A stretch of DNA of 64,000 nucleotides, taken from CAXMST01 sp963712765. GTDB taxonomy: Bacteria > Actinomycetota > Thermoleophilia > Solirubrobacterales > 70-9. Of this stretch, positions 16,248-24,313 are shown piece by piece. The position numbers were made by a program, and so were the translations under genes. The notes under the pieces were generated by a model. The model did not search any database and had not been told where the DNA came from. It saw only the letters and a list, made by a program, of their open reading frames with translations. Location of the stretch: positions 1 through 64,000 of the forward strand of contig CAVQIX010000006.1 in the NCBI GenBank assembly GCA_963712765.1. The letters are read 5' to 3'. Each line of letters starts with the position of its first letter. Positions within the stretch are counted from its first letter, which is position 1.

Positions 16248-17084
16248 CTAAAGGCCCTGCGCGAAATCCTCGATCTCGCGGCTGAGCTTCCCGCCCTGCC
16301 AGGCGAGCGGGCTCTCGCCCTCCTCCTCGCTGACCAGGCGGGCCTGGGGCAGGTGATCGCAGATCCGACGAGCCGTCTCGAAGGGATGCCCTGGGTCCGC
16401 CTCGTCGCGGCTGGCGACCACCAGTGCCGGGAGCTCTAGAGCCCCGAGCGGTTCGAGGCCGTCATAGGGAATCGAACGCGGCACCTCGCGCAGGGCATTG
16501 GCGAGCGCATCGGGGTGCTCGTGGCGCTCCATCCGATCGCGGGCGATGCGCAGCAGCGTGTCCTCCCATTCCGGGTTGAGACCGCCGGCCCGATACGCCT
16601 GAAGCCATCCCTCCACCCCGCCCTCCGCCAGGCCGTCGGCGAGTCCGTCCCAGTAGGCGAGGGTCGAGTCCGGCGCCCGTTCGCCCTGGTTGGCCGGGCC
16701 GATCAACACCAGTCCGCGATAGTGGTCCGGATCCCTCAGCGCGGCGGTGAGGATCGTGTGGGAGCCCATCGAGTGGCCGCAGACGATCGGCCTCTCCCCT
16801 CCCCCGGCCTGTGTTCGGCAGATCGTCTCGAGGTCGTCGGCGAGGGTCTCGTAGTCGTAGCTGCCCCGGTGACCGGGGTCGCTGCCGCCGTGCCCGCGGG
16901 CGTCGTAGGAGATCAGTTGGTAACCGTTGCGCGGCAGGTGTGAGGAGCCGTGGACGACGAGGTCGCGATGGGCGGTGATCCCGTGGGCGAGCACGATTGG
17001 CGAGCCCTCGCCCTCTTTGAAACCACGCAGCATCGTGCCATCGGAGGCCTCGACCTCGAACTCGGTCCGTTCGGAGCTGGCCAC
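16248..17084 (-). CDS. Alpha/beta hydrolase
   Basis: 278 aa alpha/beta hydrolase fold. VLAHGITAH is the oxyanion strand, GHSMGSH the nucleophile elbow (Ser in G-x-S-x-G), and a late Asp in ASRDEADPG plus a C-terminal region complete the usual layout. Cytosolic esterase, lipase or related activity; substrate unknown. GTG at 17084 follows the TAG of the peroxiredoxin gene by 19 bp on the same strand, so cyclophilin-peroxiredoxin-hydrolase probably form one operon. The final catalytic His is not obvious in the C-terminus, which ends SPLAWQGGKLSREIEDFAQGL-like; this may reduce or alter activity. Confidence 0.75.
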   Translation of the reverse strand: MASSERTEFEVEASDGTMLRGFKEGEGSPIVLAHGITAHRDLVVHGSSHLPRNGYQLISYDARGHGGSDPGHRGSYDYETLADDLETICRTQAGGGERPIVCGHSMGSHTILTAALRDPDHYRGLVLIGPANQGERAPDSTLAYWDGLADGLAEGGVEGWLQAYRAGGLNPEWEDTLLRIARDRMERHEHPDALANALREVPRSIPYDGLEPLGALELPALVVASRDEADPGHPFETARRICDHLPQARLVSEEEGESPLAWQGGKLSREIEDFAQGL

Positions 17085-17103
17085 GCCGGCTCCGCGGCCC
17101 GGG

Positions 17104-17565
17104 CTAGGCCGCGGCTCTGGCCTCGGCCAGAGCGCCGGCGATGCCGTCGGCGTCGGTGTAGCTGAGGCCGAGCAGCTTCACCTCTCGGTGGGCGATCCTG
17201 CCGTCGGGATCGACGATGAAGATAGCCCGGCGCAGTGCCGACCCGAGCTTGATCCCGTACGCATCGGCGACCTCCAGCCCAACGTCGGCGACGAGCGGCA
17301 CGTTGAGGTCGTGATGGGCGATGAAGCTCTCGTGCGAGTCGACGTCCTGGGGGGATACGCCGACCACCTCGGCGTCGAGGGCGTCGAGCTTCTCGCCGTT
17401 ATCGCGGTAGTTGCAGAGCTGCTTGGTGCAGGTGGTGGTCTCGTCGCCGGGGTAGAAGGCGAGGACCAACCACTTCCCACGCTGGTCGGAGAGCCTGAAG
17501 TCACCCTCTCCGGTCCAGGGCTTCTCGAAGTCGGGCGCCGGATCTCCTACGTTCAGCTTTGCCAC
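17104..17565 (-). CDS. Peroxiredoxin, BCP/PrxQ type
   Basis: 153 aa thioredoxin-fold peroxidase. The peroxidatic Cys46 lies in TTTCTKQLCNYRD with a second Cys51 five residues on, the PrxQ/BCP pattern in which the two form an intramolecular disulfide. It reduces hydrogen peroxide and organic peroxides using thioredoxin. Its GTG start is one base past the cyclophilin stop (TGA-T-GTG), so the two are translationally close-coupled. Confidence 0.9.
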   Translation of the reverse strand: MAKLNVGDPAPDFEKPWTGEGDFRLSDQRGKWLVLAFYPGDETTTCTKQLCNYRDNGEKLDALDAEVVGVSPQDVDSHESFIAHHDLNVPLVADVGLEVADAYGIKLGSALRRAIFIVDPDGRIAHREVKLLGLSYTDADGIAGALAEARAAA

Positions 17566-17566
17566 A

Positions 17567-18292
17567 TCAACCCTCCACGGTTGCGCTCTTGATCACCACT
17601 GTCTGACTCGGGGGCCCATCGCTTCCGGGTCCGGCGCCGAGCGCCTCGATCTTCTCGATCGTCTCGAAGCCCTCAGTCACCTCACCGGCGATCGCGAAGT
17701 CGGCGGGCAGGCCGGCATCGGCTTCTGCGGTGACGACGAAGAACTGGCTGCCCGAGGTGCCGGGGGGCTCCGCCCCGGTCTTCGCCATCGCGACGAGGCC
17801 ACGGGTGTAGGAGATGCTCTGCGGCGGCTCCTCCTTGACCGAGTAACCGGGCCCGCCGGTGCCGTCGCCGTTCGGATCGCCGCCCTGGACCACGAATCCT
17901 GGGGCTACGCGGTGAAACGGAGTCTCGTCGAAAACGCCCTCCTCGGCCAGGTACTGGAAGGAGGCGGCCGTCCTCGGCGCGCGCTCGGCATCGAGGCCGA
18001 CAGTGAAGCTGCCGCAACTGGTGTCGAAAACGACCGCCGACGCGGATGGCTCCTTGGCATCGGGCGGCGGGATGTCGACGTTCTTGGCGGCGGGTTCCTC
18101 GACCGTTTCGCAGTCGCTCGCGGAGGCCGATCCGCTGCCGCCGTCGTCGTCCCCACCGGTCAGCAGGACCACCGCGACAACGGCGATCACGACCACCATC
18201 GCCGCGGCGAAGATGATCGCGCCGGTGCGGCCGGGAGGGGACTCGTGAGAAGCCTGGTCGGGTGGCTGCGGTGAGCTGGGCTGATCTGACAT
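17567..18292 (-). CDS. Membrane-anchored cyclophilin-type peptidyl-prolyl isomerase
   Basis: 241 aa. A Ser/Pro-rich cytoplasmic tail (1-22) is followed by one transmembrane segment (about 26-47) and an acidic linker. A cyclophilin domain runs from about 85: CGSFTVGLD, FHRVAPGFVVQGGDPNGDGTGGPG and SQFFV carry the active-site Arg, Phe and Gln. It would assist folding of exported proteins on the outer face of the membrane. It is first in a likely operon with the peroxiredoxin and hydrolase. Its ATG overlaps a potential start of the divergent methyltransferase on the other strand. Confidence 0.85.
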   Translation of the reverse strand: MSDQPSSPQPPDQASHESPPGRTGAIIFAAAMVVVIAVVAVVLLTGGDDDGGSGSASASDCETVEEPAAKNVDIPPPDAKEPSASAVVFDTSCGSFTVGLDAERAPRTAASFQYLAEEGVFDETPFHRVAPGFVVQGGDPNGDGTGGPGYSVKEEPPQSISYTRGLVAMAKTGAEPPGTSGSQFFVVTAEADAGLPADFAIAGEVTEGFETIEKIEALGAGPGSDGPPSQTVVIKSATVEG

Positions 18293-18332
18293 GGCTGGGC
18301 GGCGCAGCCTAACGGGTTGCGATCATTGGACC

Positions 18333-19010
18333 GTGGACACGGATCGAGATCCCGCGATCGAGGAGCCCCAGCCCCGCAGCGGCCCGCCTACGAGGGTCCG
18401 GCTGATGGGGCGCGCACTGAACAGCGCCGTTGCCCATGCGCCGTGGCTGTGGCCGGTTCTGAGGCGACCGATGGCGTCGTACTTCGACGGCCGTGCGGCC
18501 GGCTGGGACGAGCGCACCGGCGCCCCGGGTCCCTCTCATCTCGCGCCCCTCGCGGTCGCGGTCACGAAGATCGACCGGCGCCCTGAACGAGCACTCGACC
18601 TCGGGACCGGGACGGGTGTCGCCGCGTTGTTCTTAGCCCGCGAGTTTCCCCACGCATCGATCCGCGGGGTCGACATCAGCGAGGAGATGATCCATCAGGC
18701 CAAGCGCAAGGTCGGGCTCGACCCCGACGGCCGGGTCGCCTTCAAGGTGGCCGACGCGGCTCGTCTGCCATGGCCGGACGAGCACTTCGATCTCGTCACC
18801 CAGCTCAACATGCCACCGTTCTTCGGCGAGGCGGCACGGATGCTGCGTCACAGCGGACATGTCATCGTTGCCGCGAGCTCCGGCGAGCGGACCCCCTTCT
18901 TCACACCCGACTCGGTTCTGGAGCGGGGCTTCAGGCGCCACGGGTTCACCTCCGTCAGCAACGGCAGGATCGGCAGCGGCTCCTACTTCGTCGCCCGCAA
19001 GGGAGACTGA
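18333..19010 (+). CDS. Class I SAM-dependent methyltransferase
   Basis: 225 aa from the GTG at 18333. SAM motif I is ALDLGTGTGVAALF, post-I acidic end is IRGVDIS, and motif II-like FDLVTQLN follows. It resembles the UbiE/Methyltransf_11 group. The substrate is unknown. I start at 18333 because an earlier frame start at 18291 would overlap the first codon of the divergent cyclophilin gene and add nothing family-like. ATG at 18405 is also possible. A perfect 24-bp palindrome follows 1 nt after the stop. Confidence 0.72.
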   Translation: MDTDRDPAIEEPQPRSGPPTRVRLMGRALNSAVAHAPWLWPVLRRPMASYFDGRAAGWDERTGAPGPSHLAPLAVAVTKIDRRPERALDLGTGTGVAALFLAREFPHASIRGVDISEEMIHQAKRKVGLDPDGRVAFKVADAARLPWPDEHFDLVTQLNMPPFFGEAARMLRHSGHVIVAASSGERTPFFTPDSVLERGFRRHGFTSVSNGRIGSGSYFVARKGD

Positions 19011-19011
19011 T

Positions 19012-19035
19012 TTCACCGGGCCCGGGCCCGGTGAA
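19012..19035. repeat. Perfect 24-bp palindrome before the lipid kinase gene
   Basis: The two 12-base halves (19012-19023 and 19024-19035) are exact reverse complements with no spacer. As RNA it would form a 10-bp stem with a 4-nt loop and could end the methyltransferase transcript. As DNA it is a dyad that abuts TAGATT at 19036-19041, a candidate -10 element 11 nt before the ATG at 19053, so it could be an operator. Confidence 0.55.
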
Positions 19036-19052
19036 TAGATTCCCCGCGAGGC

Positions 19053-19952
19053 ATGAGCAGAGGCCGAGAGCCATTCACACTGATCGTCAACCCCTCCGCG
19101 GGTGGTGGGCGGTCCGCGGGCCGGCTTCCGCAGGCCGAGAGCGCTCTGAGGTCGGCGGGTTGCGATTTCGAGGTCGAGCTGACGCGTCATCTCGACCACG
19201 GCTGCGAGATCGCGGCCGAGGCAGCCGCGGCCGGACGGACGCCGGTGGTGATGAGCGGCGACGGGATGATCGGCCGGATCGGCGGCGAACTTGCCGGTGG
19301 TGACGTCCCGCTCGGAGTGATCCCAGGCGGCCGCGGCAACGACTTCGCCCGGGTGGTCGGAATCCCCACCGACCCGGTCGAGGCGGTGGCGAATCTGCTC
19401 GCCGGCCACCGCCGCCGGATCGATGTCGGCGAGGCCAACGGGGTCCGCTTCCTCTGCATCGCCTCCTGTGGGTTCGATTCCGACGCGAACCGGATCGCCA
19501 ACGAGGCCAAGCTGGTCAAGGGGCCCTTGGTCTACGCCTATGCCGCGCTCCGCGCTCTCGCCCAGTGGAAGCCCGCGCGCTTCAGCCTCACCCTCGACGG
19601 GGAGCCGCGAAGCTTCGAGGGCTTCGCCGTGGCGGTTGCCAACTCCAAGGCCTACGGCGGCGGCATGTTCGTCGCTCCCGACGCCCAGCTCGACGACGGC
19701 CTGCTCGATGTGATCACCACCTCGGGAACCTCGAAGCTCGGGTTCCTGCGTGGCCTCCCCGACGTCTTCAAGGGAGCCCACGTCGATCGCCCCGAGGTCG
19801 ACAGCTTTCGCGCCGCCGAGGTCCGGATCGAGGCCGACCGTCCCTTCGCCGTCTTCGCCGACGGCGAGCACATCACCGATCTCCCGGCGACGATCTCGTT
19901 GCTCGAGGCGTCACTCGAGGTGATCGCGCCCAAGCCCGAGCGCCCGGGCTGA
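19053..19952 (+). CDS. Diacylglycerol kinase-family lipid kinase
   Basis: 299 aa. It has the DAGK catalytic fold: TLIVNPSAGGGR (12-residue opening loop), VMSGDGMIG in place of the usual GGDGT-NE, GVIPGGRGNDFARVVGIP in place of P-GTGNDFAR, and the C-terminal beta-domain ending in FAVFADGEH. Members phosphorylate diacylglycerol or related lipids at the inner membrane face. The altered GDG motif (Met for Thr, Arg for the conserved Glu region) is worth noting and could change activity. It is upstream of murT by 34 bp, on the same strand, which suggests a link with lipid-linked wall precursors. Confidence 0.78.
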   Translation: MSRGREPFTLIVNPSAGGGRSAGRLPQAESALRSAGCDFEVELTRHLDHGCEIAAEAAAAGRTPVVMSGDGMIGRIGGELAGGDVPLGVIPGGRGNDFARVVGIPTDPVEAVANLLAGHRRRIDVGEANGVRFLCIASCGFDSDANRIANEAKLVKGPLVYAYAALRALAQWKPARFSLTLDGEPRSFEGFAVAVANSKAYGGGMFVAPDAQLDDGLLDVITTSGTSKLGFLRGLPDVFKGAHVDRPEVDSFRAAEVRIEADRPFAVFADGEHITDLPATISLLEASLEVIAPKPERPG

Positions 19953-19986
19953 GCGCGACCGCGCCGCCGCGTCATAGTTCCGTGCC

Positions 19987-21402
19987 GTGACCGCCACCAC
20001 CAGCACGGAGAAGCCGCGCTCGGCCCTGTTCGGGCCGAAGCGCGCGTTCGCCAGGGCCGTCGGTCGGCTCAGTCGGCTCAGCGGGCGCGGGGGCGGCACG
20101 ACGCTGCCCGGGCGCCTGCTGCTGAGGACCGCCCCCGATGCGATTGACCGCCTCGGAGCCGGTCTGCAGCGGGGCTCGACGGTGATCAGCGCCACCAACG
20201 GCAAGACCACGACTGCCGGCATGATCGCCGCAGCGATGCGGGCCGAGGGCCGCGATCCGGTCCACAACAGGGCGGGCTCGAACATGGCCTGGGGAGTTGC
20301 CACGGCGCTGCTCGAGCAGCGCGGCGAGGAGGGTCTCTTCGAGGTCGATGAGGCCTGGCTGCCGCAGGTGAGCCGGTCGCTTCGACCTCGTCTGGTCGTG
20401 CTCGCCAATCTGTTCCGCGATCAGCTCGACCGCTACGGAGAGCTTGAGCGCCTCGCCGACGAGTGGGCGGAGGTGATCGCCGGCCTCGAATCGGCCGGGA
20501 CCGGGCTGGTCCTCAACGCGGACGACCCGCTGGTGGCCGACCTCGGGCGCGATTCTGACCTCATGCGTCGCCAGGGCGTCAGCTACTTCGGGATCGAGGA
20601 CCCCGGCCAGGCGCTCGACGCCCTCCAGCATGCCCACGACGCCAAGCATTGCCGCCGATGCGGCGCCCCCTACCGCTATGAGCGGGCCTTTGTCGGCCAC
20701 CTCGGCCACTACTCGTGCTCGAACTGCAGCGCCGGACGGCCAACTCCCGACATCACCGCTACGGCGATCGAGCTGCACGGCATGAAGGGGTCGACCTTCA
20801 CCGTGATCACGCCCGGGCCGAGCGCCGTGATCGAGCTGCCGCTCCCGGGGCTCTACAACGTCTACAACGCGCTGGCCGCGGTCGCTACCGCCCTCCGTCT
20901 CGATATCCAGCTGGAGAGGATCGCCGCTGCCCTCGCCGAGGTCGAGGCGGTGTTCGGCCGGGTCGAGACGATCGAGATCGAGGGTACGCCGGTCTCGATC
21001 TTCCTGATCAAGAACCCGGTCGGCGCCAACGAGGTCCTGCGCACCCTGGCCCAGGAGGCGACCCAGCACGACGACCGCCTCGACATCTGGCTGGCGCTCA
21101 ACGACCGCATCGCCGACGGTCGCGACGTCTCCTGGATCTGGGACGCCGACTTCGAGCAGCTCGAGGGCTTGGTTCGCCACGTGACCTGCGCCGGGACGAG
21201 GGCGGCCGAGATGGCACTGCGCCTCAAGTACGCCGGTTGGCCGCGACAGGCGATCTCGATCGAACCTGACATCTCCTCCTCGCTCGCGGCTGCCCGAGAG
21301 GGCGCGAGGGGTCGCCTCTTCGCCCTGCCCACCTACACGGCCCTGATCGAACTTCGAACGATGCTCGCCAAGCGGGGTCTCGCGCGGGAGTACTGGGAAT
21401 GA
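19987..21402 (+). CDS. murT: Lipid II isoglutaminyl synthase, MurT subunit
   Basis: 471 aa Mur-ligase-like ATPase. The P-loop SATNGKTTTAGM lies at about 66-77, the Mur ligase central domain carries FEVDEAWLP and LANLFRDQLDRYGE, and a four-Cys zinc ribbon (CRRCG and CSNC, about 220-245) is inserted as in known MurT. The C-terminal MurT domain contains NPVGANEVLRTL and IWLALNDRIADGRDVSWIWD, with the aspartate that activates glutamine hydrolysis. With GatD it amidates the alpha-carboxyl of D-glutamate in lipid II, on the cytoplasmic side. GTG at 19987 is the only start near the family N-terminus. Its last codons overlap the methyltransferase start by 4 bp. Confidence 0.92.
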   Translation: MTATTSTEKPRSALFGPKRAFARAVGRLSRLSGRGGGTTLPGRLLLRTAPDAIDRLGAGLQRGSTVISATNGKTTTAGMIAAAMRAEGRDPVHNRAGSNMAWGVATALLEQRGEEGLFEVDEAWLPQVSRSLRPRLVVLANLFRDQLDRYGELERLADEWAEVIAGLESAGTGLVLNADDPLVADLGRDSDLMRRQGVSYFGIEDPGQALDALQHAHDAKHCRRCGAPYRYERAFVGHLGHYSCSNCSAGRPTPDITATAIELHGMKGSTFTVITPGPSAVIELPLPGLYNVYNALAAVATALRLDIQLERIAAALAEVEAVFGRVETIEIEGTPVSIFLIKNPVGANEVLRTLAQEATQHDDRLDIWLALNDRIADGRDVSWIWDADFEQLEGLVRHVTCAGTRAAEMALRLKYAGWPRQAISIEPDISSSLAAAREGARGRLFALPTYTALIELRTMLAKRGLAREYWE

Positions 21403-22163
21403 GGCGCCTGGTCAGCCCCGACGGGAACTTCGGGACCGAGTTGCTCTGGCACCAGACCGAGTGCGGCGGCTACTCCGCCGACCTCCGCCTCTGGGAGCGG
21501 CTGGCGGGCGAGTGCGGTGGCCCGATCCTCGACCTCGGCGCCGGCGCCGGACGGGTAGCCCTGCATCTCGGTCTCCGCGGGCACCTCGTCCACGCTGTCG
21601 ACGCCGACCTCGAGCTGCTCGAGGCGATCGAGGCCCGGGCCCGGGCGGAGTCGATTCCGGTCAGCAGCGAGCGCGCTGACGTGCGTGAGCTGACATCGGA
21701 GCGGACCTTCCCCCTGATCATCGCCCCGATGCAGCTGATGCATCTGCTCGGGGGCGCCGAGGGGCGTGCTCGCGCGCTGGCATCGATATCGGCTCTCCTC
21801 GAGCCGGGGGCCCTGTTCGCAGCCGCCCTGCTCGACGATCGCGAGGAGATCAACTCGGGGACCGCCGACCCGCTGCCCGACGTCCGCGAGCACGACAGCT
21901 GGGTGCACTCGAGCCTGCCGCTGGAGGTGCGGGTGGATCCGGACGGGATCCTGGTCCGGCGCCTGCGTCAGCTCGTCTCACCCGAGGGGGAGCTCTACGA
22001 GCGCGAGCACGAGATCTGGCTCGATCACCTCTCACCGGCCCTGCTCGAGCGGGAGGCGGCCGGCTTCGGTCTGGTCCCCGAGGAGCGGGAGTTCCTTCCC
22101 GAGACGGACGAGCACGTCAGCTCGGTGGTCGTCCTTCTTCGCCGCCCGGAGGCTGACCGATGA
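21399..22163 (+). CDS. Methyltransferase inserted between murT and gatD
   Basis: 254 aa class I SAM methyltransferase. Motif I is PILDLGAGAGRVALHL (about 42-57), followed by HAVDADLELLE and PLIIAPMQLMHLL. It has 4-bp ATGA overlaps with murT before it and gatD after it, so all three are translated together. MurT and GatD are normally direct neighbours and form one complex. The position suggests a target among lipid II, its peptide, or the MurT/GatD complex, but no catalytic motif identifies the substrate. It could equally be a small-molecule methyltransferase that was captured in the operon. Confidence 0.8.
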   Translation: MRRLVSPDGNFGTELLWHQTECGGYSADLRLWERLAGECGGPILDLGAGAGRVALHLGLRGHLVHAVDADLELLEAIEARARAESIPVSSERADVRELTSERTFPLIIAPMQLMHLLGGAEGRARALASISALLEPGALFAAALLDDREEINSGTADPLPDVREHDSWVHSSLPLEVRVDPDGILVRRLRQLVSPEGELYEREHEIWLDHLSPALLEREAAGFGLVPEEREFLPETDEHVSSVVVLLRRPEADR

Positions 22164-22906
22164 GCGCGCCGAGGCGACTTCGCTTGCTCGCGCTCTACCC
22201 CGAGCAGATGAACATCTACGCCGATCGCGGCAACGTCACCTTCCTCAGGCGCCGTTGCGAGTGGCGGGGGATCGAGTTCAGCTACGCTGCCGCGGGTCCC
22301 GGACACAGCTTCGAGCCCGCCGAGCACGATCTGATCTACATCGGCGGTGGCCAGGACGCCGACCAGCGCTCGGTCGCCGCCGATCTGGTCGAGACCAAGC
22401 GGGAGCCGATCGCGGCCGCGATCGCCTCCGGGGCGGGTGTCCTCGCCGTCTGCGGCGGCTACCAGCTTCTCGGCAGCTACTACGAGGTCGGATCGGATCG
22501 GATCGAGGGCCTCGGCCTCTGCGGGCTGCGCACGGTCCGCGAGCCCGGCGAGCGCCTGATCGGGAACGTCGCGATCGAGGTCGATCTCGGGTCGGGGCCG
22601 CGGATCCTCGCCGGCTTCGAGAACCATGGCGGCAGGACCTACCTCGGGCCCGACGACATGCCACTCGGGCGCGTCATCGACGGCCACGGCAACAATGGCT
22701 CCGATGGATACGAGGGGGTGCGGTTCGCAAGCGTGATCGGCACCTACCTGCACGGGCCGCTGTTGCCGAAGAACGCCTGGCTCGCCGACCATCTGATCTC
22801 GGCGGCGCTGGCGCGCGGCGGCGTGTCCCCGGAGCTCGAGCCGCTCGACGACACGATCGAGGCGGTCGCGCACGCCGACGCCCGCGCGGCGGCGGCCCGT
22901 GAGTAG
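22160..22906 (+). CDS. gatD: Lipid II isoglutaminyl synthase, GatD subunit
   Basis: 248 aa CobB/CobQ-like glutamine amidotransferase. The nucleophile is Cys98 in AVCGGYQLLG and the catalytic His is His198 in GTYLHGPLLPKN; FENHGGRTYLG carries the GatD-type insertion. It releases ammonia from glutamine for MurT to amidate D-glutamate in lipid II. Start ATG overlaps the methyltransferase stop by 4 bp. The TAG stop is the first half of a TAGATT hexamer for the next gene. Confidence 0.92.
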   Translation: MSAPRRLRLLALYPEQMNIYADRGNVTFLRRRCEWRGIEFSYAAAGPGHSFEPAEHDLIYIGGGQDADQRSVAADLVETKREPIAAAIASGAGVLAVCGGYQLLGSYYEVGSDRIEGLGLCGLRTVREPGERLIGNVAIEVDLGSGPRILAGFENHGGRTYLGPDDMPLGRVIDGHGNNGSDGYEGVRFASVIGTYLHGPLLPKNAWLADHLISAALARGGVSPELEPLDDTIEAVAHADARAAAARE

Positions 22907-22909
22907 ATT
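22904..22909 (+). promoter_or_regulatory. -10 hexamer TAGATT formed by the gatD stop codon
   Basis: TAGATT begins with the gatD stop TAG (22904-22906) and ends 7 nt before the ATG at 22917. It would give the zinc protease-rimK-deacylase group an internal leaderless promoter in addition to read-through. Confidence 0.5.
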
Positions 22910-22916
22910 GGCACCG

Positions 22917-23399
22917 ATGGCGACGGCCGGCGAGACGACGACGATCGGATGGCGGGAGTGGGTCCACCTCCCCGAGCTGACCGAGCTACCGCTCAAGGCC
23001 AAGGTTGACACGGGCGCGCGAACCTCGACCCTGCACGCCTACGACATCGCCGAGTTCGAGCGTGACGGCGATCGCTGGGTTCGGTTCCGCTTCCATCCCA
23101 ATCAGCGGGACGAGGTGACCGAGGCCGAGGCCGAGGCGCCGCTGGTCGATCGGCGCCAGGTCAGGCCCTCCAGCGGCAAGGGAGAGATGCGGCCGGTGAT
23201 CGCGACGGAGGTCGTCGTCGACGGCAATCGACGTCCGATCGAGCTGACGCTCACTCGGCGTGATGAGATGGGATTCAGGATGCTGCTCGGTCGGCGGTTG
23301 CTCCGCCAGGGGTTCGTGGTCGATCCGCGCCGCTCCTACCGGACCGCCGAGTCGAAGCAGGTCCGGAGGCAGGCGCGAAAGGAGCGGGCGAGACGATGA
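22917..23399 (+). CDS. Retropepsin-like protein (ATP-dependent zinc protease/RimB family)
   Basis: 160 aa. The motif LKAKVDTGARTSTLHA (about 26-41) is the D-T-G-A signature of the RimK-linked proteases, with GFRMLLGRRLL near the C-terminus. Family members fused or adjacent to RimK are annotated as ATP-dependent zinc proteases; RimB in Pseudomonas trims RimK-added glutamates. Here it precedes rimK with a 4-bp ATGA overlap, which supports that pairing. ATG at 22917 follows TAGATT by 7 nt. Confidence 0.82.
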   Translation: MATAGETTTIGWREWVHLPELTELPLKAKVDTGARTSTLHAYDIAEFERDGDRWVRFRFHPNQRDEVTEAEAEAPLVDRRQVRPSSGKGEMRPVIATEVVVDGNRRPIELTLTRRDEMGFRMLLGRRLLRQGFVVDPRRSYRTAESKQVRRQARKERARR

Positions 23400-24301
23400 A
23401 GATCGGTGTGCTGAGCAGGCGGGCGAGCCTGTACTCGACCCGTCGCCTCTACGAGGCGGCCAAGGAGCGCGACCACGACGTGCGGGTGATCAACTACCTG
23501 CGCTGTTACATGGACATCACATCGCACAAGCCACAGGTGATGTTCAAGGGCGAGCCGGTCTCCGGCTACGACGCGATCATTCCCCGGGTCGGCGCCAGCC
23601 ACGCCTTCTACGGCGCCTCGGTGGTTCGCCAGTTCGAGATGATGGGGACCTTCTCGGCCAACGAGTCGACCGCGATAAACCGGGCCCACGACAAGCTCCG
23701 GCAGCTGCAGCTGCTCAGCCGGGCGGGGATCGGGCTACCGGTCAGCGGCTTTGCTCACGACGTCCAGGACGTAGACGGGATGATCGACGCCGTCGGCGGA
23801 GCCCCGGTCGTGGTCAAGCTCCTCGAGGGGACCCAGGGCAAGGGCGTGGTCCTGGCCGAGACCCGCAAGGCGGCCGAGTCGGTGATCGGGGCCTTTCGGG
23901 AGCTCGACGCAAACATCCTGGTGCAGGAGTTCATCAAGGAGGCGAACGGCTCCGATATCCGTGCCTTCGTGGTCGGCAGGCGCGTCGTCGCTGCGATGGA
24001 ACGCACGGCGCCGCCAGGCGAGTTCCGCTCCAACATCCATCGCGGCGGCTCGGCGGAGCGGGTCAGGCTCACCCCGGAGGAGCGATCCACGGCGGTGCGC
24101 GCGGCGAAGCAGATCGGTCTCAACGTCGCCGGCGTCGACATGATGCGCTCCAACCACGGTGCGGTCGTACTCGAGGTCAACAGCTCCCCGGGTCTGGAGG
24201 GCATCGAGGAGGCGACCGGCATCGACATCGCCGGCAAGGTGATCGACTTCCTCGAGAAGAACGCACGCCCGGGCAGGACCAAGAGCCGGATCAAGGGCTG
24301 A
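23396..24301 (+). CDS. rimK: RimK-family alpha-L-glutamate ligase
   Basis: 301 aa ATP-grasp ligase with a full RimK layout. The N-terminal part carries INRAHDKLRQLQLLSRAGIGLP. The central ATP-grasp contains PVVVKLLEGTQGKGVVLAE and FIKEANGSDIRAFVVG, and the C-terminal metal site is VVLEVNSSPGLEGIEEATG with the usual E-N pair. RimK adds glutamates to protein C-termini (ribosomal protein S6 in E. coli) or makes poly-glutamate. Overlapping the protease upstream by 4 bp and followed 12 bp later by a deacylase, it belongs to the recognised rim-type cluster. The target here is not known. Confidence 0.9.
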   Translation: MKIGVLSRRASLYSTRRLYEAAKERDHDVRVINYLRCYMDITSHKPQVMFKGEPVSGYDAIIPRVGASHAFYGASVVRQFEMMGTFSANESTAINRAHDKLRQLQLLSRAGIGLPVSGFAHDVQDVDGMIDAVGGAPVVVKLLEGTQGKGVVLAETRKAAESVIGAFRELDANILVQEFIKEANGSDIRAFVVGRRVVAAMERTAPPGEFRSNIHRGGSAERVRLTPEERSTAVRAAKQIGLNVAGVDMMRSNHGAVVLEVNSSPGLEGIEEATGIDIAGKVIDFLEKNARPGRTKSRIKG

Positions 24302-24313
24302 GGCCGGCACTTG

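Noticed and set aside
18291..18332. Earlier start for the methyltransferase at 18291
   Set aside because: It would begin inside the first codon of the divergent cyclophilin gene and leave no space for a promoter; the extra residues are not family-like.
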